From positions 1-41,730 of the IMG/VR virus record IMGVR_UViG_3300011440_000035: a stretch of DNA of 41,730 bases; one strand, written 5' to 3'. The stretch is from a virus. Shown here piece by piece: positions 23,383 to 33,500 of this stretch. Both the position numbers and the translations under genes were made by a program. Position 1 is the stretch's first letter. Each line of letters opens with the position of its first letter. The notes beneath the pieces are model-generated. The model ran no database searches. It saw only the letters and a program-made list of their open reading frames with translations, and was not told the DNA's origin.

Positions 23383-24834
23383 CTACGCAGCCAGCTCGAA
23401 GATCTCCACAACAATGTCATCACTCGTAGGCGGAGCAAAGTTGAATGCGGAACGCATGAATCCGTAGATGCCAATCTGATCGGCAACAGGATTCGGCACG
23501 ACGCGAACTTCGATGTCCCGCTTGATGCCCAAGTACCAGCGAGTGTGGTTGACCATGAGTGCGATGGTGTTGTTCCCAGGAATCGCCGCATCTCCGTCCG
23601 CTCCAAGCAGCTCGCTAATCTGATCCGTTACCACCACGGGAATGCCGAACACGCGGGCCAATTCACCCGTTAGAATCGTTGCGGCACTACCGTACTTTTC
23701 AAGCGTGATCACACGGTCGTCCGCATCCGCCACGAGGTCCAAGTACCCCTTGGGCGAAACGAGCAAGACAACCTCACTCGGGAACACACCGAACTTGCCC
23801 ATGATTCTCCTGGCAGCGGCCACCAGACCAGAATCAAGCGGTGCTCCACCCGCATCAATCTGATTGCCCAGAGGCACAGCCGGAGGTACACCAGCGTTCG
23901 TAACGTGCGCAAACACGCGAAGCGTGTTCCCGTACCCGTTCGCTGCCTGGGGTCCATTCGTGGCCCCGTCGAGTGTCGCAAGGTTGGTCGTCTGCCCGTT
24001 GATGATCGACGAGTCGAGAGCCAGAGCAAGCTGCTTCCTGATCGCAGCCTGGGCGTAGGCCATCGCGTTTACAACCGAATCCTCGGTGAACTCCCACGAC
24101 ATCGCCGTTCCAGCACGATGCTTCTTCGCAGTCAATTCGAGGAAGTCCGTATCGGGTCCAGTCGTGGCCTGCAAGAACGTGGTCGCCACCGTTTGCTGCT
24201 CTGGAACAAGCGTGACGGCATTTGCGCTCGTTGCCACCGGAACGCGAACCGAGCCGGAACCCATGGGCATTTCCACACGTGGAAACACCTGCGCCACCTT
24301 GGCGGGAAGCTGGTAAAAATCAACGAACTGGGAAGAGTACAGTACCGAAACCCAGTCCTGCAGACCAACCGTGGCATCGCCACCAGCTCCCGGTGTCAGC
24401 GTGTCCCAGTTATCTGACTTTTGGCGAAGCAAGCGGTCGAACTTGCGACCGAGCTTTAAACCCTTGGGATCGGAGTACGATGCCTTGCCGACTTGCGTAG
24501 CGAGGCGAAACACCGAATCGACCTGCTTCAGTTCCCAGAAGGTCTTGTGTACTTCGCGCTCCCATTCGTTCGAGAGCTTCTCTGGCGTGGACATGACCAG
24601 GTCAGAGAGCGAACCGAAGGCGGAAGGATCAGGCTGCGGGGCCTGCTGCACCACACGGTTCTTCTCCCGCGCCTTCTCCACATCGGCCATGAGCAGAGCA
24701 GCCTTCTCGTATCGCTCAGCTGCGGTGTTGGCGTTCGTCGTGAACTCTTTCAAGTCAGCGACAGCCTTCATGTACTCGGGCGACGCAATCTCCCTAGGCG
24801 GGGGCGTCGGTGTTACAACGTTCTCGTGATCCAT
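23383..24834 (-). CDS. Major capsid protein, HK97 fold
   Basis: 483 aa from ATG 24834; a GTG 6 bases upstream is also in frame. Residues ~15-110 form a charged coiled coil, the delta/scaffold domain removed by protease in HK97-type phages. From ~150 the capsid fold follows: YSSQFVDFYQLPAKV, SWEFTEDSVVNAMAYAQAAIRKQLALALD, VLLVSPKGYLDLV, FGIPVVVTDQIS, HTRWYLGIKRDIEV. It follows the protease gene, in standard order. Very good agreement with the family. Confidence 0.9.
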   Translation of the reverse strand: MDHENVVTPTPPPREIASPEYMKAVADLKEFTTNANTAAERYEKAALLMADVEKAREKNRVVQQAPQPDPSAFGSLSDLVMSTPEKLSNEWEREVHKTFWELKQVDSVFRLATQVGKASYSDPKGLKLGRKFDRLLRQKSDNWDTLTPGAGGDATVGLQDWVSVLYSSQFVDFYQLPAKVAQVFPRVEMPMGSGSVRVPVATSANAVTLVPEQQTVATTFLQATTGPDTDFLELTAKKHRAGTAMSWEFTEDSVVNAMAYAQAAIRKQLALALDSSIINGQTTNLATLDGATNGPQAANGYGNTLRVFAHVTNAGVPPAVPLGNQIDAGGAPLDSGLVAAARRIMGKFGVFPSEVVLLVSPKGYLDLVADADDRVITLEKYGSAATILTGELARVFGIPVVVTDQISELLGADGDAAIPGNNTIALMVNHTRWYLGIKRDIEVRVVPNPVADQIGIYGFMRSAFNFAPPTSDDIVVEIFELAA

Positions 24835-24882
24835 TTGCACTTCCCCCCTGTCTCCCGACAGTGGTTGAGCGCCCTTCTAGAC

Positions 24883-25563
24883 TTACGTTATGGGCGCGTT
24901 CTTGAACAATCTCGCGAGTGGAATGGCGGCTGCCATCATCTCGCTAACAACCTCATCTTCCCAGGCCGCCGCCGTTCTCCCCTTCTCCTCCTCCTGTTGG
25001 CGCTGCGCCCATGAACGAAACCCCATGCCCTTCAACGGCTCCAACCAAGTGGAGCGATTCATTGGCACAGGAACGAGTGACACTTCAACGAGCTCCAAAT
25101 CCTTGATGCGTCGCACCTGCAACTTCTCATCCCATTCGTCTTCCTTGATGAAGAACCCAATGGAGGTCGCCATCAGCACCTTGTCGAGCACCAAGCGTTG
25201 CACATCAGCGCGACCACTCGAGATGTAGCCTTCCATGTAGAGCCCGGCCTTGGTGAGCTCGCGCGTATCCCACCGGCCTACTGGTTGGCGCATGTCATGG
25301 TAGGCCAGCATTACGGGGAATTCACCAAAGCGCTCAATGGAGGAGTTGAACGCAGTCGGCTCGACTATCTCTTGCGCCTCATCAATGTCGGGTGTAGATG
25401 CGCGCGTAGCAACGTGCAGCAACCCATCCGCTGCCACTTCCGCCTTCACCATGGACGCGGGCTGGAACATTCTCACGACACGCTCAGGATCAAGACCTAG
25501 TGCCTTCTCGACGGTATACACGCCGTTGCGCCATAGGCTTTCCACATACGTCTTGTTGGTCAT
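24883..25563 (-). CDS. Prohead protease (HK97-type)
   Basis: 226 aa from ATG 25563 (ATGA overlap with the portal). Catalytic landmarks: AYHDMRQPVGRW (His), MATSIGFF (Ser) and LELVEVSLVPVPMN, all in the usual order for peptidase U35/S78. The ~40 residues before the domain are a plausible self-cleaved or capsid-binding extension. It would remove the delta domain of the capsid protein. Confidence 0.85.
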   Translation of the reverse strand: MTNKTYVESLWRNGVYTVEKALGLDPERVVRMFQPASMVKAEVAADGLLHVATRASTPDIDEAQEIVEPTAFNSSIERFGEFPVMLAYHDMRQPVGRWDTRELTKAGLYMEGYISSGRADVQRLVLDKVLMATSIGFFIKEDEWDEKLQVRRIKDLELVEVSLVPVPMNRSTWLEPLKGMGFRSWAQRQQEEEKGRTAAAWEDEVVSEMMAAAIPLARLFKNAPIT

Positions 25564-27767
25564 TTGTCTCCTATCACGACACTGCACCTACAGTTACAAA
25601 CATTCTCCGGTAGCGTCATAGCCAAGGGGTGAGGGCCGCGATCACCATCCGAGAGAACAAAATCCGCAGCGATATCCACCACTTGGCCATCCGCATCTTC
25701 GTGCACGTCCCGGACGAATGAGTCGCGAGATGAGAGCCATTCCTTAGTCTTGACCCCGGCCTCCTCCATGCCCTCGAGCGCTCCGCGGTTGTAAAGCCCG
25801 CCCGTTTCAGTTCGCGCGATGCGTTCCGACCAACTCCGCGAATCCTTCCCGAAGGCATTGCGCAACTCCTTCTCCAGCTCGCCGATGGTCCATGAATTCT
25901 CGACAGCTTCGAGCACCAGCGCATTCACGCGGCCCTGCTGCGTTTGCAGGATGGTCTTGATGTTCTTGCCTAGGCGCCGCTCGATGTACTCCTGTACGCC
26001 AGGTCTGTTCACATCAAAAGCGAAAGCCTCGCCCCCGATCTCCTCGAGCACATCCTCAGCACCGGCACGCAACGTCTTCTCGGAGAGTGGATGGAGACCC
26101 GCTTTCCACCGTTCTTCCTCGGACAGTGGAATCTCTGGCGGGTCTTGGCCCCACTGCGGAGGAACCCCTTCATCCTTAGCTTTACGTGCAAGGGACTGTT
26201 CGCGCGTGAGGCCCAAGTTGGTGCGCCGGTCAATGTCATCGAGAACTGCTGCGAGAGTGCCGCGGAAGAGAGAGCGGACCTTCCGGTCCCACGCGCGCTC
26301 GAAAGCTTCGGTGCGGACCGCAAAGGCTTTCCAGCGAAGGTCACGCGCCCCCTTGCCATGGGTGCGCTTGGCCTTGGCTCGTAGCTGTGCGGCTGCGATA
26401 CGAGAGTTCTTCTCGCCCTCGTCTTCCTCCGATTCGCCTTCATTGCCGAATCCGCCAGAATTCGGTAGGCCGAACTGCATCGGCTCGGGCGGCTCGTCAC
26501 CCCACTCCACATCCTCACCAAACTCGCGGTCACGACGGATCTCGTTCACCGTCTTGACGCGCGTGTTGATGTAGATCTGATCGACCTGCGCCTCTTCGAG
26601 CTTGTTGGGCTGCAATGCCGACACGCCCGAGTAGTCGTGCCCCCAGTACATGCCCTCGTAGGGCAGCATGAGGATGGAGGAGTTGATGACGTCCACCATC
26701 ATGCGATTCCAGGGGATCACCGCATTCTCGTAGAGGTCTTGGAGCTGCCCGCCTGTGTTGGATCGATTGGCATCCTCGACGATCCCCTGGGATACAGGCT
26801 TGCAGTGGTACACGGCGAAGATCTCTTCCCGGCACCAGTGCATCAGCTCCAAGAACATGGCGTCCTTGGGGCTGTTGGAATGGTCCTGCGTCTTTACGTC
26901 CTGGCCTGCGAAGATCATGGGACGCATAGCCTTCTTCACACCCACATGCCGCTCGTCCACCTGCCGGCGAAAGCGGTTGATCTCCGTGTCCGCTACCTGC
27001 GCGCAGGTAATGAGCAGCGAGATGGAAGCCGCATTGTCGAAGTACGCCTTGTTCCATGAGAGTGCAGACCAGAGCAGGTTGAGCGTGGGCTCGAGCTTCT
27101 TGAGTGGCGATAGTCCACGGATGGGATCGCGCGGGTTTGGAATCTTGACGTGGATGATCTCTTCGGGTGCGTAGTGCTCCTGCGGTGCCATGCCACTCCC
27201 GGATGTGTACGCCCATCCCGTCAGCATGGGTGCGGAGTTGCCGCGCCTGCGTGTGTTCGCTTCGAAGGTGGGGGCCAGCCGATCGGACTGAACTACCCAG
27301 ATCTCTTCAGGATCCACAAACGGCATGGAACGCACCGGCCCAACGCCGGCAAAGAACACCTCCCCCGTGTACCCAAGCTGCTGGATCGCCGCATACCACA
27401 GCGAATAGTAGCCATCGACGGGATTTGGATTCTCGAAAAGGTCAATCAGCGGGTGGGAGTCGATCTCCTCAGCATCGCCATCCGCGGTGTCGCGGTAGAG
27501 CTTGAGCGGTACCGATGCGCAAGCGTGGGAGAGCGTGTCCACGCAGGATGCAACCCAGGGGAACATGCCCGTTGCACGCAGGTAGGCAGAGAAGTTTTGG
27601 TCGAGAGGCTGTACGCCCTGCGTTGCGGAGTGCGGGCGCTCTTGCAGTTCATGGGCGAGAGGAGGGTATTGCTTTAGGGTATGGTCGATCGCACGGCTGA
27701 TGGCCGTTTGTAGGTCAGTCCGCGAATAGAGGCCCAGGCGTTCCCGAACCCGATCGAGCATCCCCAC
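25560..27767 (-). CDS. Portal protein fused to MuF-type domain
   Basis: 735 aa. Residues ~1-430 are an HK97-type portal (SHPLIDLFENPNP, YAPEEIIHVKIPNP, GLSPL, SWNKAYFDNAAS, NTGGQLQDLYENAV). A charged acidic/Glu-rich linker (~450-490) leads to a C-terminal phage-head-morphogenesis (Mu F/SPP1 gp7) domain: SERIARTETGGLYNRG, LSSRDSFVRDVHEDADGQ and the terminal NCRC. In most phages these are two genes; here they are one. The start ATG 27767 opens the head module after the 218-bp gap with structured sequence. Confidence 0.85.
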   Translation of the reverse strand: MGMLDRVRERLGLYSRTDLQTAISRAIDHTLKQYPPLAHELQERPHSATQGVQPLDQNFSAYLRATGMFPWVASCVDTLSHACASVPLKLYRDTADGDAEEIDSHPLIDLFENPNPVDGYYSLWYAAIQQLGYTGEVFFAGVGPVRSMPFVDPEEIWVVQSDRLAPTFEANTRRRGNSAPMLTGWAYTSGSGMAPQEHYAPEEIIHVKIPNPRDPIRGLSPLKKLEPTLNLLWSALSWNKAYFDNAASISLLITCAQVADTEINRFRRQVDERHVGVKKAMRPMIFAGQDVKTQDHSNSPKDAMFLELMHWCREEIFAVYHCKPVSQGIVEDANRSNTGGQLQDLYENAVIPWNRMMVDVINSSILMLPYEGMYWGHDYSGVSALQPNKLEEAQVDQIYINTRVKTVNEIRRDREFGEDVEWGDEPPEPMQFGLPNSGGFGNEGESEEDEGEKNSRIAAAQLRAKAKRTHGKGARDLRWKAFAVRTEAFERAWDRKVRSLFRGTLAAVLDDIDRRTNLGLTREQSLARKAKDEGVPPQWGQDPPEIPLSEEERWKAGLHPLSEKTLRAGAEDVLEEIGGEAFAFDVNRPGVQEYIERRLGKNIKTILQTQQGRVNALVLEAVENSWTIGELEKELRNAFGKDSRSWSERIARTETGGLYNRGALEGMEEAGVKTKEWLSSRDSFVRDVHEDADGQVVDIAADFVLSDGDRGPHPLAMTLPENVCNCRCSVVIGDK

Positions 27768-27856
27768 CGCAACCCCACCGGCGCATCACTGCGCGAGACC
27801 CCCCACGTACAAGAGAAAGCGAAGCATACAAACGTCTGGGTGTCAAGCTATAAACA

Positions 27857-27986
27857 AGTGTAGGCGGACTTGATGAGAGTACCGCATATAGAGACGGAAA
27901 TTGCTTCCCGTCGCATAGGGCAAGGACTTAATGGCGTTCTAGCCTGCCTTGCGCTCCGCACCTCCGATGAGAGGTCCGCCTACACT
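27857..27986 (-). other. Structured 130-nt element, terL-portal gap
   Basis: The ends are perfect 13-bp inverted repeats, AGTGTAGGCGGAC (27857-27869) and GTCCGCCTACACT (27974-27986). The inner region can form gcaagg/ccttgc and gacgg/ccgtc hairpins, and contains an imperfect direct repeat of 19 bases (GATGAGAG plus CCGC). It lies in the 218-bp space between terminase and portal, and the outer arm touches the terminase stop codon. It may be an ncRNA, packaging/termination element or attenuator. Confidence 0.45.
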
Positions 27987-29215
27987 CAGATGATATAACA
28001 CTGTAGCCCACCTGAATAGCCCGACCATGCAATGACGCAAGCCATCACGATGTCATCGTGGCAACCTTCGGGCGCAGAGTACCGAGGCGCACCCGAGGGC
28101 GAGTCCTCCCTCGTGTACATCTCGAACTCGGATAGTACGATAGGATCAGGTGGGATTGCCACCTCGAAAGACTCGAAGGCAAGCTGTAGCGCCTCCACTG
28201 CCGTGGCCTTGGTTGCGTTCGTGGTGAGGAAGGCTTCGACGGGAAGCGTGCGCCTTAGCTCCTCGATGAGTGGCCCGCCCATGCTATTCGACTCGCAGAT
28301 GATTCGCGTCGCTCGAAACTTCTTGGCCAGCGCTCGTAGCCTGGTCTTCTGTGTTTCGTAATCCGTCCCCACGAAGCGATCAATGCAAACGAATTGCTTC
28401 GTGTCGAGTTCCAGTACCGCCAGCACGGTCGCATCCGTGGTTCTGGCCCAGTCTACGCCGATAATGTACGAATTATTCCCTCGCGCCTCCTCAAGCGCAT
28501 CTGCCCGCGCCGCGTTCGAGATGAAGCGAAACACCTGCCCTTCGAACTCCACGAACTCGGCGAGGTATTCCTGTTTATAGCGTGTGGAGGAGAACCGCCC
28601 TTCCCTGACCGCACGCTCAAGTGCCACACGCTCAGAGTCAGGATTGGATGGATTGTCCCACGAGGTGAAGCGCCACGACTCCCAGTCCGGGTCATTCCCT
28701 TGGCCGAAGTTGTAGCGCTTCTCGATCCAATTACGCCCGTTGGGTGAGGTGATGAAGAGCCCTCGCCCTTGCCGGTCCATGAGCCGACCACGCAGCTGCG
28801 ACTCCCAGATATCCTCCCCGCCTACAATGAACGCAGCCTCATCCACTACACACAGATCTAGCCCCTCAGCACGAAGGCCCTCGCGTGAGGCTGCGGACTT
28901 GAGCGCAACGAAGCCGCCTCCCGGTGCTCGAATGGTGCGGTCCCCCTGGAGGATCTCTATGCCTGGGATTGCCTTCTGTATCTGCTGGGCTATGCCCGAG
29001 AGAAAGCGCCAGGGTGGAATCGATAGCGGGTAGTTCGGCACCACGTACCACGCAGCTCCACCGCGCAGGTAGGTCTCGGTGCACTCGAGCACGCCGAGTG
29101 AGGACTTGCGGAAACGCACGCCACATACCGCCACGCGAAAGCGCGCCGGCGAGTCGTGGATGATTTGCTGTGCTGGGTGGAGAGTGGGGAACTCGAGGGC
29201 CAGGTCTTGGATCAT
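27986..29215 (-). CDS. terL: Terminase large subunit
   Basis: 409 aa. The start is set at ATG 29215 because it overlaps the upstream stop as ATGA; a GTG at 29233 is an alternative. ATPase part: CGVRFRKSS (residues 31-39) as Walker A, LDLCVVDEAA as Walker B and FITSPNGRNW coupling motif. Nuclease part: IIGVDWARTTDATV, IICESNSMGG and CHDDIVMA provide the RNaseH-like acidic residues. The Walker A residue before the Lys is Arg36 instead of the usual Gly (CGC codon at 29108-29110). It packages DNA into proheads through the portal. Confidence 0.85.
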   Translation of the reverse strand: MIQDLALEFPTLHPAQQIIHDSPARFRVAVCGVRFRKSSLGVLECTETYLRGGAAWYVVPNYPLSIPPWRFLSGIAQQIQKAIPGIEILQGDRTIRAPGGGFVALKSAASREGLRAEGLDLCVVDEAAFIVGGEDIWESQLRGRLMDRQGRGLFITSPNGRNWIEKRYNFGQGNDPDWESWRFTSWDNPSNPDSERVALERAVREGRFSSTRYKQEYLAEFVEFEGQVFRFISNAARADALEEARGNNSYIIGVDWARTTDATVLAVLELDTKQFVCIDRFVGTDYETQKTRLRALAKKFRATRIICESNSMGGPLIEELRRTLPVEAFLTTNATKATAVEALQLAFESFEVAIPPDPIVLSEFEMYTREDSPSGAPRYSAPEGCHDDIVMACVIAWSGYSGGLQCYII

Positions 29216-29517
29216 CGAGGCGATGCGAGACACGCTTTCTCGATGGCCTCAACCGAATCCTTCAAGATAACGAAGGCTCGAAACACTGCGTCCTCAATCG
29301 ATCTATCAGGAGCATCCACATCTGCCCACGCATTGCGCGCAAGGCTCGCACGAGACCATAGCGGGTAGACGTGGTGGGTTGGGATGCCGAGGTGCTCTGC
29401 AATCTTCGGAGCACTCCACCCCATCCGCCGGAGGATTAGGGCTCGCTCGGCCTCACGATGAACAGAACCGAAGTCAACATTTCTCCGATGGTGTAAGATT
29501 GGGCGAGTGTCGCTCAT
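29212..29517 (-). CDS. HTH protein next to terminase
   Basis: 101 aa from ATG 29517 (ATGA overlap). It has a helix-turn-helix-like segment: LILRRMGWSAPKIAEHLGIPTHHVY. It lies between terminase small and large subunits. It could be a second DNA-recognition component of packaging or a regulator. The gene ends in ATGA with terminase large. Confidence 0.55.
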   Translation of the reverse strand: MSDTRPILHHRRNVDFGSVHREAERALILRRMGWSAPKIAEHLGIPTHHVYPLWSRASLARNAWADVDAPDRSIEDAVFRAFVILKDSVEAIEKACLASPR

Positions 29518-29945
29518 TTCGTCTCGGGCACCGCATTGGGCCACTCGATCTTGATGCGCAGCTCGATCGGCTTGCCATCATGTCCACCCAAGTCAATGCG
29601 CTCGCGTCGCCCGAAGTGGTCCGGGTCCATGCGCTCAAGCTGCGTCATGTCAGCGGTCCAGTATCGTGGATCGGCCTGTGCTGCCATCTCAATGCGTCCC
29701 CACTTGCGCGCAATGTATTCAGCTCTCGCCTTTTCAATTTCCTGCGCAAACTGCACAAAATCGGCAAGACCATCCTCTTTGCTTCCCTCTGCTAGCCACT
29801 CATAGAGAAGCCGCTCCGACACACCTGAGAGGTTCGCGGCGAGGTGGCGTAGACCGAGCATGCGCGTGTTCTTGATGATCTCCTTGCGATTCTCCGCCGT
29901 CCACTTCGACGGACGGCCCACTGCGCGAGTTCTACGTTTTTTCAA
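29514..29945 (-). CDS. Terminase small subunit-like protein
   Basis: 143 aa. N-terminal GRPSKWTAENRKEI and the HTH ANLSGVSERLLYEWLAEGS (residues ~38-56) are typical of siphovirus small terminases, followed by a helical oligomerisation part (FAQEIEKARAEYIARKW) and a C-terminal tail. Expected to bind packaging-site DNA and load the large subunit. Confidence 0.7.
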   Translation of the reverse strand: MKKRRTRAVGRPSKWTAENRKEIIKNTRMLGLRHLAANLSGVSERLLYEWLAEGSKEDGLADFVQFAQEIEKARAEYIARKWGRIEMAAQADPRYWTADMTQLERMDPDHFGRRERIDLGGHDGKPIELRIKIEWPNAVPETK

Positions 29946-29948
29946 CTG

Positions 29949-30137
29949 CTACCCAATCCTCGGGTTTGGAATATCACCAGCTCCAAGCAGGAGCTTGAGC
30001 AACCACACTACCAGGACGATAATCACCACCACATTTAGCAGTTGTTTGATCCTTGGCTCCATCGGTATGTAAGCATTAATAGCCCAAAGACACACACCAA
30101 CAACTACTAGCAAGATCACTAATTCGATGAGTCCCAT
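29949..30137 (-). CDS. Small two-helix membrane protein, 62 aa
   Basis: From ATG 30137, with AAGGAGTAACC upstream. Two membrane helices (LIELVILLVVVGVCLWAIN and VVVIIVLVVWLLKLLLGAG) flank a short YIPMEPRIKQLL loop. This is the layout of the Thivi_2564-type small membrane proteins found in phages and proteobacteria. Function unknown. Confidence 0.65.
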   Translation of the reverse strand: MGLIELVILLVVVGVCLWAINAYIPMEPRIKQLLNVVVIIVLVVWLLKLLLGAGDIPNPRIG

Positions 30138-30139
30138 GG

Positions 30140-30265
30140 TTACTCCTTCTTCCGGTACTTCATCGGGGACAAGAGGATCAATAGCCCAACCCCTAGAATC
30201 ATCACGCACACCCCCAGAGTAATAAATTCCTCCGAGAAGATGAAGGCCAGTGCTACGTCAAACAT
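30140..30265 (-). CDS. Small membrane protein, 41 aa
   Basis: ATG 30265; the longer frame above it has no membrane character. One helix (EEFITLGVCVMILGVGLLILLS) and a basic end (MKYRKKE). It stops two bases before the next ribosome site/ATG. The ribosome site is weak, so confidence is moderate. Confidence 0.5.
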   Translation of the reverse strand: MFDVALAFIFSEEFITLGVCVMILGVGLLILLSPMKYRKKE

Positions 30266-30351
30266 GGGGGACGCCCTCAGGTCTCGCGTTGACAAGGGCT
30301 TCGCCCTTAGCGTCGTTCGCCGTCTGTGGCTCCCGGGGCGTCCCGTCCATG

Positions 30352-30546
30352 CTAGTTCACACTCGGCCCACATTGTGGGCGTATAATCATTTCCATGAAC
30401 ATCTCATACCGATGCTTCTCGAGTACACTGATCATCTTCGCCATGTTCTGAAAGCGCGTGATCTCGTACCAGATGAAGTAGTACACCGGATCAACCGGAT
30501 CAACGTAGATGTCAGCTGTTGACATTGGCTCGCTCCATTCGTTCAT
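30352..30546 (-). CDS. Small hypothetical protein, 64 aa
   Basis: It begins at ATG 30546 in a TGATG overlap with the giant gene stop. Acidic N-terminus, an aromatic centre (DPVYYFIWYEIT) and a Met-rich helix (NMAKMISVLEKHRYEMFMEM). No family recognised. The coupling makes translation likely. Confidence 0.55.
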   Translation of the reverse strand: MNEWSEPMSTADIYVDPVDPVYYFIWYEITRFQNMAKMISVLEKHRYEMFMEMIIRPQCGPSVN

Positions 30547-33500
30547 CAGTACCCCCGAGCCTTGGCCCATTCATGATACCAGTGTCCCATAATGCCTTGC
30601 TTTTGGAAGTAATTGTTTCCGTAATTCACGAAGGGGCAGTCATATCCACCGTCCCCAAAATGTACCGGCCCTCGGATCAAGTCGTTGGCGAATGGTAGGC
30701 TAACTCTGCTGATCATACTCGAGGAGAGTACGTTCCAGAAGTAGACGCAGGTCAGACCGTCACCGATTCCCGAAGGCGCTTGGCAGAGGCAGGTACAAGG
30801 GTTTTGGTGCGAGTCCTCACCCCACTGATAGAACATTCCCATAAACGTCACCGTCGTTGGATTCTGGCAGTTAACGTCTCGGATAGTCCTAGACCGCGGC
30901 CCTGCCGCGTATGTCATCCCATGCGTGGAGTAGTTATTCGCCAGGGTTAGCGTTACGTTCGCGTCGGTAAACCGATTCCACCGAGTTTGGATGCGGTTCG
31001 TCTGATACAGCCCGTTGGCAAGAAACGCGAGCATCCAAGGCTTCTGCTGCCACCAGTCGGTATCGCACCCCAACGCCTCGGGATCCTCATTCCAGTGGCC
31101 GGACCAACGCGCAGCGTTCACGTCCACGCATCTCTTCAGGTCCGTCCAGCGCGTAGTGGTCGGCTCAAAGTCGCAGATCATCGCCGCCCAGTTGATGAGA
31201 TTGGCGACCGCGCGGCCTTCTCCATCTGAGAATTCGTCCGCGCCCACCCCGTTCACGAAAGTTACACGGTCGTGGATCATGGTCTTTTTACGGTTCCAAT
31301 CCTCTTGCAGGAATGGGCTGCCCGTAATCATCGCCACCGGCAAGAGAGCCAATCCGTGGCAGTACCCACCCACCGGCTTTTGATTTGATCGCCCTATGTT
31401 GCCAAGACCACTCGATCCATGTGTCGTATGCGGGAAAATAATCCCGTTCTTTCGAGCCTCGAAATCATAATCCACGTTGTAACTGGCCTGCTGGTCCATG
31501 TGTACCTGCTGCTCGATCGACTTCCACGCCGAGTCAGCGTACGCGTATCCGTTGAGCGAATCGCTTGCCACGCCAGCGATGGACCAGAGGAACCAGAGAT
31601 GCGCCAACTCGGTCTCGTATTGCTGTCCACCTCGGCAAGCGTCGATGGTCGGGCCAGCGGAGCCATCAAACTGTCGGTAGCAGTTCCCGAACATGAGAGG
31701 TGACTTCCACCACGAAGCGGGTGGGTTCTCAGTTTGGACGCGCCGCGACCACTCGCGCGCGTGATGCTCAATCACCGACAAAAGCGAGTCCGGGGAATTC
31801 CAGGCCGCCCCTCGATGCTTGACAAGTACATCCGTCCATGGCCACGCCTTGGTCGAGATGTATTCGTCGGCCGGCTGGAGCACCATCGGAGGTTCCATCC
31901 CCTGGCCTTCTCCGAGCTCGAAGCGGAGGCTCTCGCCAGCGCGCCACCGCCCACCATAGTCGTACTGCTCGCCAGACGGATGGTCGTAACTTCCCGGGTG
32001 CCAGACCGAAACGATCGAGGTGTCCGCACCCGATCCCAAGCCCATGTCTGCAGCCCAGCGAATGCGCATGGTGTCACCCGTCTCGCGAATGAAGCGCACC
32101 GATGCGGTCGTTTCAGCCGCAACGTCGCCCCCCCAGTTGCCAGCGTTTAGTTGCCAGTTAGTGGCCCGCTTCTGATTGCGGATCGACACCCAAGACCTGA
32201 TCGTCCCGTCTGCCCAGTAGTCGTGATAAACGCGAATCTCCATTGCGCCAGGCGATCCTAGGTATGTACCCCATCCGTTCGTGGTGTCGTGGAACGCTCG
32301 GCGAAGGATTCGGCCCGTAACTGGCTGTGGTGTGTTCTCGACTTGAGCGCGGGTGAGATCGAATAGCGCCGAGTCGGCCCCCTGATACTTAAAGCGGACA
32401 TTGAAGTTGGGCGGTTCCGAAGTAGTCACCGAATCCGCCGTCTGCGCTGCTGCCGGGATATGTACCTGCCACGTTCCAGAGTGCGTCCACTTCGTTGCCA
32501 TCTGACAGGTGCGCAAGGACCCATCCGGCCAGCACCAGAAGCGCAACGGCTCCTTGGGGTCGATGGTCGAGCTCGTGGCGAACTGCGTGTTGATCACTTC
32601 GCCCGCGGTATCGCGCAACGCCAAGCCGTTGCCCGATGCACAAACCGAGGAATCAATGGATCCTTGAGGAAAGCCCACGCAGAAGATCGAATTGCCCGTT
32701 CCTTTGACGACAATGGTCGCCTTGGTCGCCGGAGTGCCCGTCGGAATCTGCCACGAGCACGGCAAGTTATCCACCGCCTCGTTCGGCTCCCCGTCAGGAT
32801 CATTCTCGAAGATGTTGCAGTTGGTGGTATCGACGAGCCCGCTTCCGCCAGTGGTCGTCCCGAGCACGCGCCCCTTGTTCGACCATGATGTTTTGTCCCC
32901 CTCATGGAACCAGGCAACGAAGGCGACCGTATCCGATGCGCCGGCGGCCAGGGTTTCAGCAGCGACAGAGCGCAGCAACGAGTCATGCGCGGTGGTGCCG
33001 TCGAATGCTGAATTCACCGTGAATAAACGCGAGGTCACGTTGCGCACCGAGTCGAGCCCCGAGGTCGCGGGGAAGCTGGACCCGATTGGGTTGCGCACGT
33101 TCGGTCGAATGAGCGGCGCTGTCCCCATGTTCTTGACAATCGTGGTGCAGGGGACGGAGCGCCGCGTAGCGACTCCACCCACCGGACCCACGATCTGAGC
33201 GCCGGCAATGATTGGGGTAGAGAGTAAAGGCGCGGCGCAGAATTGATTGCTCGGTGTGCCCTGGAGAAAGTGCGAAGCCGACACCGGAAGGTTTCCGAAC
33301 CCGCCCGAAGTCGCATTTGCCCACACCCGATTGGAGAAGCACTCATTGGCCCCATGGGTGACGCGAATCTTGTATTGCAAGATTGTGTACTGAGCCGGGA
33401 ATGATCCTGGGAATTGCGGGCTGTCTACCGAGCCCTCCGGCGCCATAGAAATAATCGTTCCCAGTGATGCGTTGGTATCTTCCCCCGTCCATCCTGGATT

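Noticed and set aside
25819-26574. 251-codon rightward ORF
   Set aside because: Antisense of the portal-MuF gene, Ser/Arg-rich without motif or ribosome site.
27870-27905. Hammerhead-ribozyme-like GATGAGA...GGAAA
   Set aside because: The conserved CTGATGA is not met (CTTGATGA) and the stems do not fit, so I keep only the generic structured-element call.
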